Source of the DNA: an uncultured Eubacteriales bacterium
GTDB taxonomy: Bacteria; Bacillota; Clostridia; Oscillospirales; Butyricicoccaceae
Direction of reading: 5' to 3'
NCBI GenBank assembly: GCA_934675045.1
Contig: CAKUPI010000091.1
Span: 1 to 7,242, forward strand
DNA length: 7,242 nucleotides
Part shown: one piece after another, positions 6,060-7,242 of the stretch
Position numbering within the stretch: the stretch's first letter is position 1
How the letters are laid out: each line of letters begins with the position of its first letter
Notes under the pieces: generated by a model
Seen by the model: only the letters and a program-made list of their open reading frames with translations
Databases searched by the model: none
What the model was told of the DNA's origin: nothing
Program-made: the position numbers and the translations under genes

Positions 6060-7242
6060 ATGCAGGACAAAATTGTGGTCAAGGGAGCGCGCGAGCACAA
6101 CCTCGGGAACATCGACGTGGAAATCAAGCGCGACACGCTGACCGTCATTACGGGCATTTCCGGCTCGGGAAAAAGCTCGCTCGCCTTTGATACCATTTAC
6201 GCCGAAGGGCAGCGCCGTTATGTGGAGTCGCTGTCCTCGTACGCGCGCATGTTTTTGGGGCAGATGGAAAAGCCCGACGTCGATTACATCGAGGGGCTGT
6301 CGCCCGCCATTTCCATCGACCAGAAAACCACGAGCAAAAACCCGCGGTCGACGGTGGGCACCGTCACCGAAATTTACGACTATCTGCGCCTTTTGTGGGC
6401 GCGCATCGGCATTCCGCACTGTCCCAAATGCGGCAAGGAGATCAAGCAGCAGAGCATCGACCAGATTATCGATCAGCTCATGGCGCTTGAGCCGGGCACC
6501 CGGCTGCAAATCCTCGCCCCCGTGATCCGGGCGCGCAAGGGCGAGTACCAGAAGGTCTTTGACGACGCGCGGCGCAGCGGCTATGTGCGTGTGCGCGTCG
6601 ACGGCAGTATGTACGAGCTGTCCGAGGAGATCAAGCTGGAAAAAAACAAGAAGCACAATATCGAAATCATCGTCGATCGGCTGGTGATCAAGCCGGAGGT
6701 CCGGCAGCGCCTGACCGACTCGGTGGAAACGGCTTCTTCGCTGGCCGGGGGACTGGTCATTGCCGACATGCTGGACAAGGGCGAAATCATCTTTTCGCAG
6801 AATTATGCCTGCCCGGACTGCGGCATATCCATCGAAGAGCTGACGCCCCGCATGTTTTCCTTCAACAACCCCTACGGCGCCTGCCCGACCTGCACCGGTC
6901 TGGGCATGCAGCTGAAAATCGACCCCGATCGGGTCATCCCAAACCCCAAACTCTCCATTCTGCAAGGGGCTGTAAAGGCGTCCGGCTTTTCAGTGGAAGA
7001 GGGCAGCATCGGGCGGATGTACTTTGACGCGCTGGCCCAAAAGTACGGCGTTTCGCTCGATGTTCCGGTCGCGGAGCTGCCCCGGGAGTTTCTGGACCTC
7101 ATCCTGTACGGAACAAAGGGGGAAAAGCTGACCCTGCACTGGAAGCGCGAGGGGGGCGGCGGCACCTACGAGCAGGCCTTCGAGGGCGTGATTCACAATC
7201 TGGAGCGCCGCTATAAGGAGACGCCCAGCGAGTATATGCGGG
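6060..7242 (+). CDS. uvrA: Excinuclease ABC subunit A, UvrA, N-terminal part
   Basis: UvrA is the dimeric ABC-type ATPase that finds bulky DNA lesions and delivers UvrB. The first 394 codons are present and the frame runs off the right edge; the full family is about 940 residues. Walker A of the first ATPase is GISGSGKS (32-39), followed by the family stretch [21 protein letters not shown] (43-63) and the Q-loop region [11 protein letters not shown] (85-95). Zinc-binding cysteines are at CPKCG (121-125), CPDCG (251-255) and CPTC (275-278). The segment between about 130 and 245 corresponds to the UvrB-binding insertion. The ATG at 6060 is chosen for its GGAGGA site 9 nt upstream and a start typical of the family ([12 protein letters not shown]). 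No promoter or terminator is visible in the 30-bp gap after uvrB, so it is probably co-transcribed from the LexA-controlled promoter. Confidence 0.97.
   Translation, partial: MQDKIVVKGAREHNLGNIDVEIKRDTLTVITGISGSGKSSLAFDTIYAEGQRRYVESLSSYARMFLGQMEKPDVDYIEGLSPAISIDQKTTSKNPRSTVGTVTEIYDYLRLLWARIGIPHCPKCGKEIKQQSIDQIIDQLMALEPGTRLQILAPVIRARKGEYQKVFDDARRSGYVRVRVDGSMYELSEEIKLEKNKKHNIEIIVDRLVIKPEVRQRLTDSVETASSLAGGLVIADMLDKGEIIFSQNYACPDCGISIEELTPRMFSFNNPYGACPTCTGLGMQLKIDPDRVIPNPKLSILQGAVKASGFSVEEGSIGRMYFDALAQKYGVSLDVPVAELPREFLDLILYGTKGEKLTLHWKREGGGGTYEQAFEGVIHNLERRYKETPSEYMR

Noticed and set aside
5643..6965. 440-codon minus-strand open frame spanning the uvrB-uvrA junction
   Set aside because: It lies opposite two clearly recognised genes, has no ribosome site or family motifs, and is a codon-bias shadow.
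1..7242. Mobile element, CRISPR array, tRNA or rRNA, or a novel defence-type system
   Set aside because: No direct-repeat arrays, transposase-like frames, terminal inverted repeats or RNA-gene signatures were seen. Almost all the DNA is accounted for by recognised housekeeping genes.

Overview
The window reads as ordinary chromosome from a GC-rich, Gram-positive-type anaerobe, most likely a member of the Clostridia such as the gut Oscillospirales. This rests on the butyrate kinase gene, strong purine-rich Shine-Dalgarno sites, consensus sigma-A-type promoters, a Firmicutes-style GAAC-N4-GTTC LexA box, and heavy G/C at third codon positions. The genus cannot be fixed from this sequence. There is no sign of mobile elements, CRISPR, tRNA or rRNA, and codon use looks even across all genes.

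Layout. (1) Positions 1-1043, minus strand: the N-terminal 347 codons of a secreted glycosyl-hydrolase-like 10 (GHL10) protein, cut by the left edge. (2) Positions 1044-1243: a 200-bp divergent intergenic region with a promoter on each strand; the plus-strand one has perfect TTGACA and TATAAT hexamers. (3) Positions 1244-3883, plus strand: three closely spaced genes, pyridoxal/pyridoxamine kinase (pdxK-like), butyrate kinase (buk) and the JAMM/MPN protein RadC, closed by a strong intrinsic terminator at 3899-3926. (4) Positions 3982-4015: an extended -10 promoter with a perfect 12-bp LexA palindrome in its spacer. (5) Positions 4047 to the right edge: uvrB (complete) and uvrA (first 394 codons), 30 bp apart and presumably one SOS-inducible transcript.

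How the genes work together. UvrA and UvrB are the damage-recognition half of nucleotide excision repair, and the operator explains their induction by DNA damage. PdxK salvages vitamin B6 to make PLP. Buk makes ATP from butyryl-phosphate in the last step of one butyrate pathway. RadC's role is unsettled. I see no functional logic joining pdxK, buk and radC beyond likely co-transcription, and ptb, the usual partner of buk, is not here.

I found no previously undescribed system. The points most worth a second look are the LexA-box promoter of uvrBA, the short hairpin covering the pdxK Shine-Dalgarno, the crowded translation start of buk, and the unusual pdxK-buk-radC grouping.
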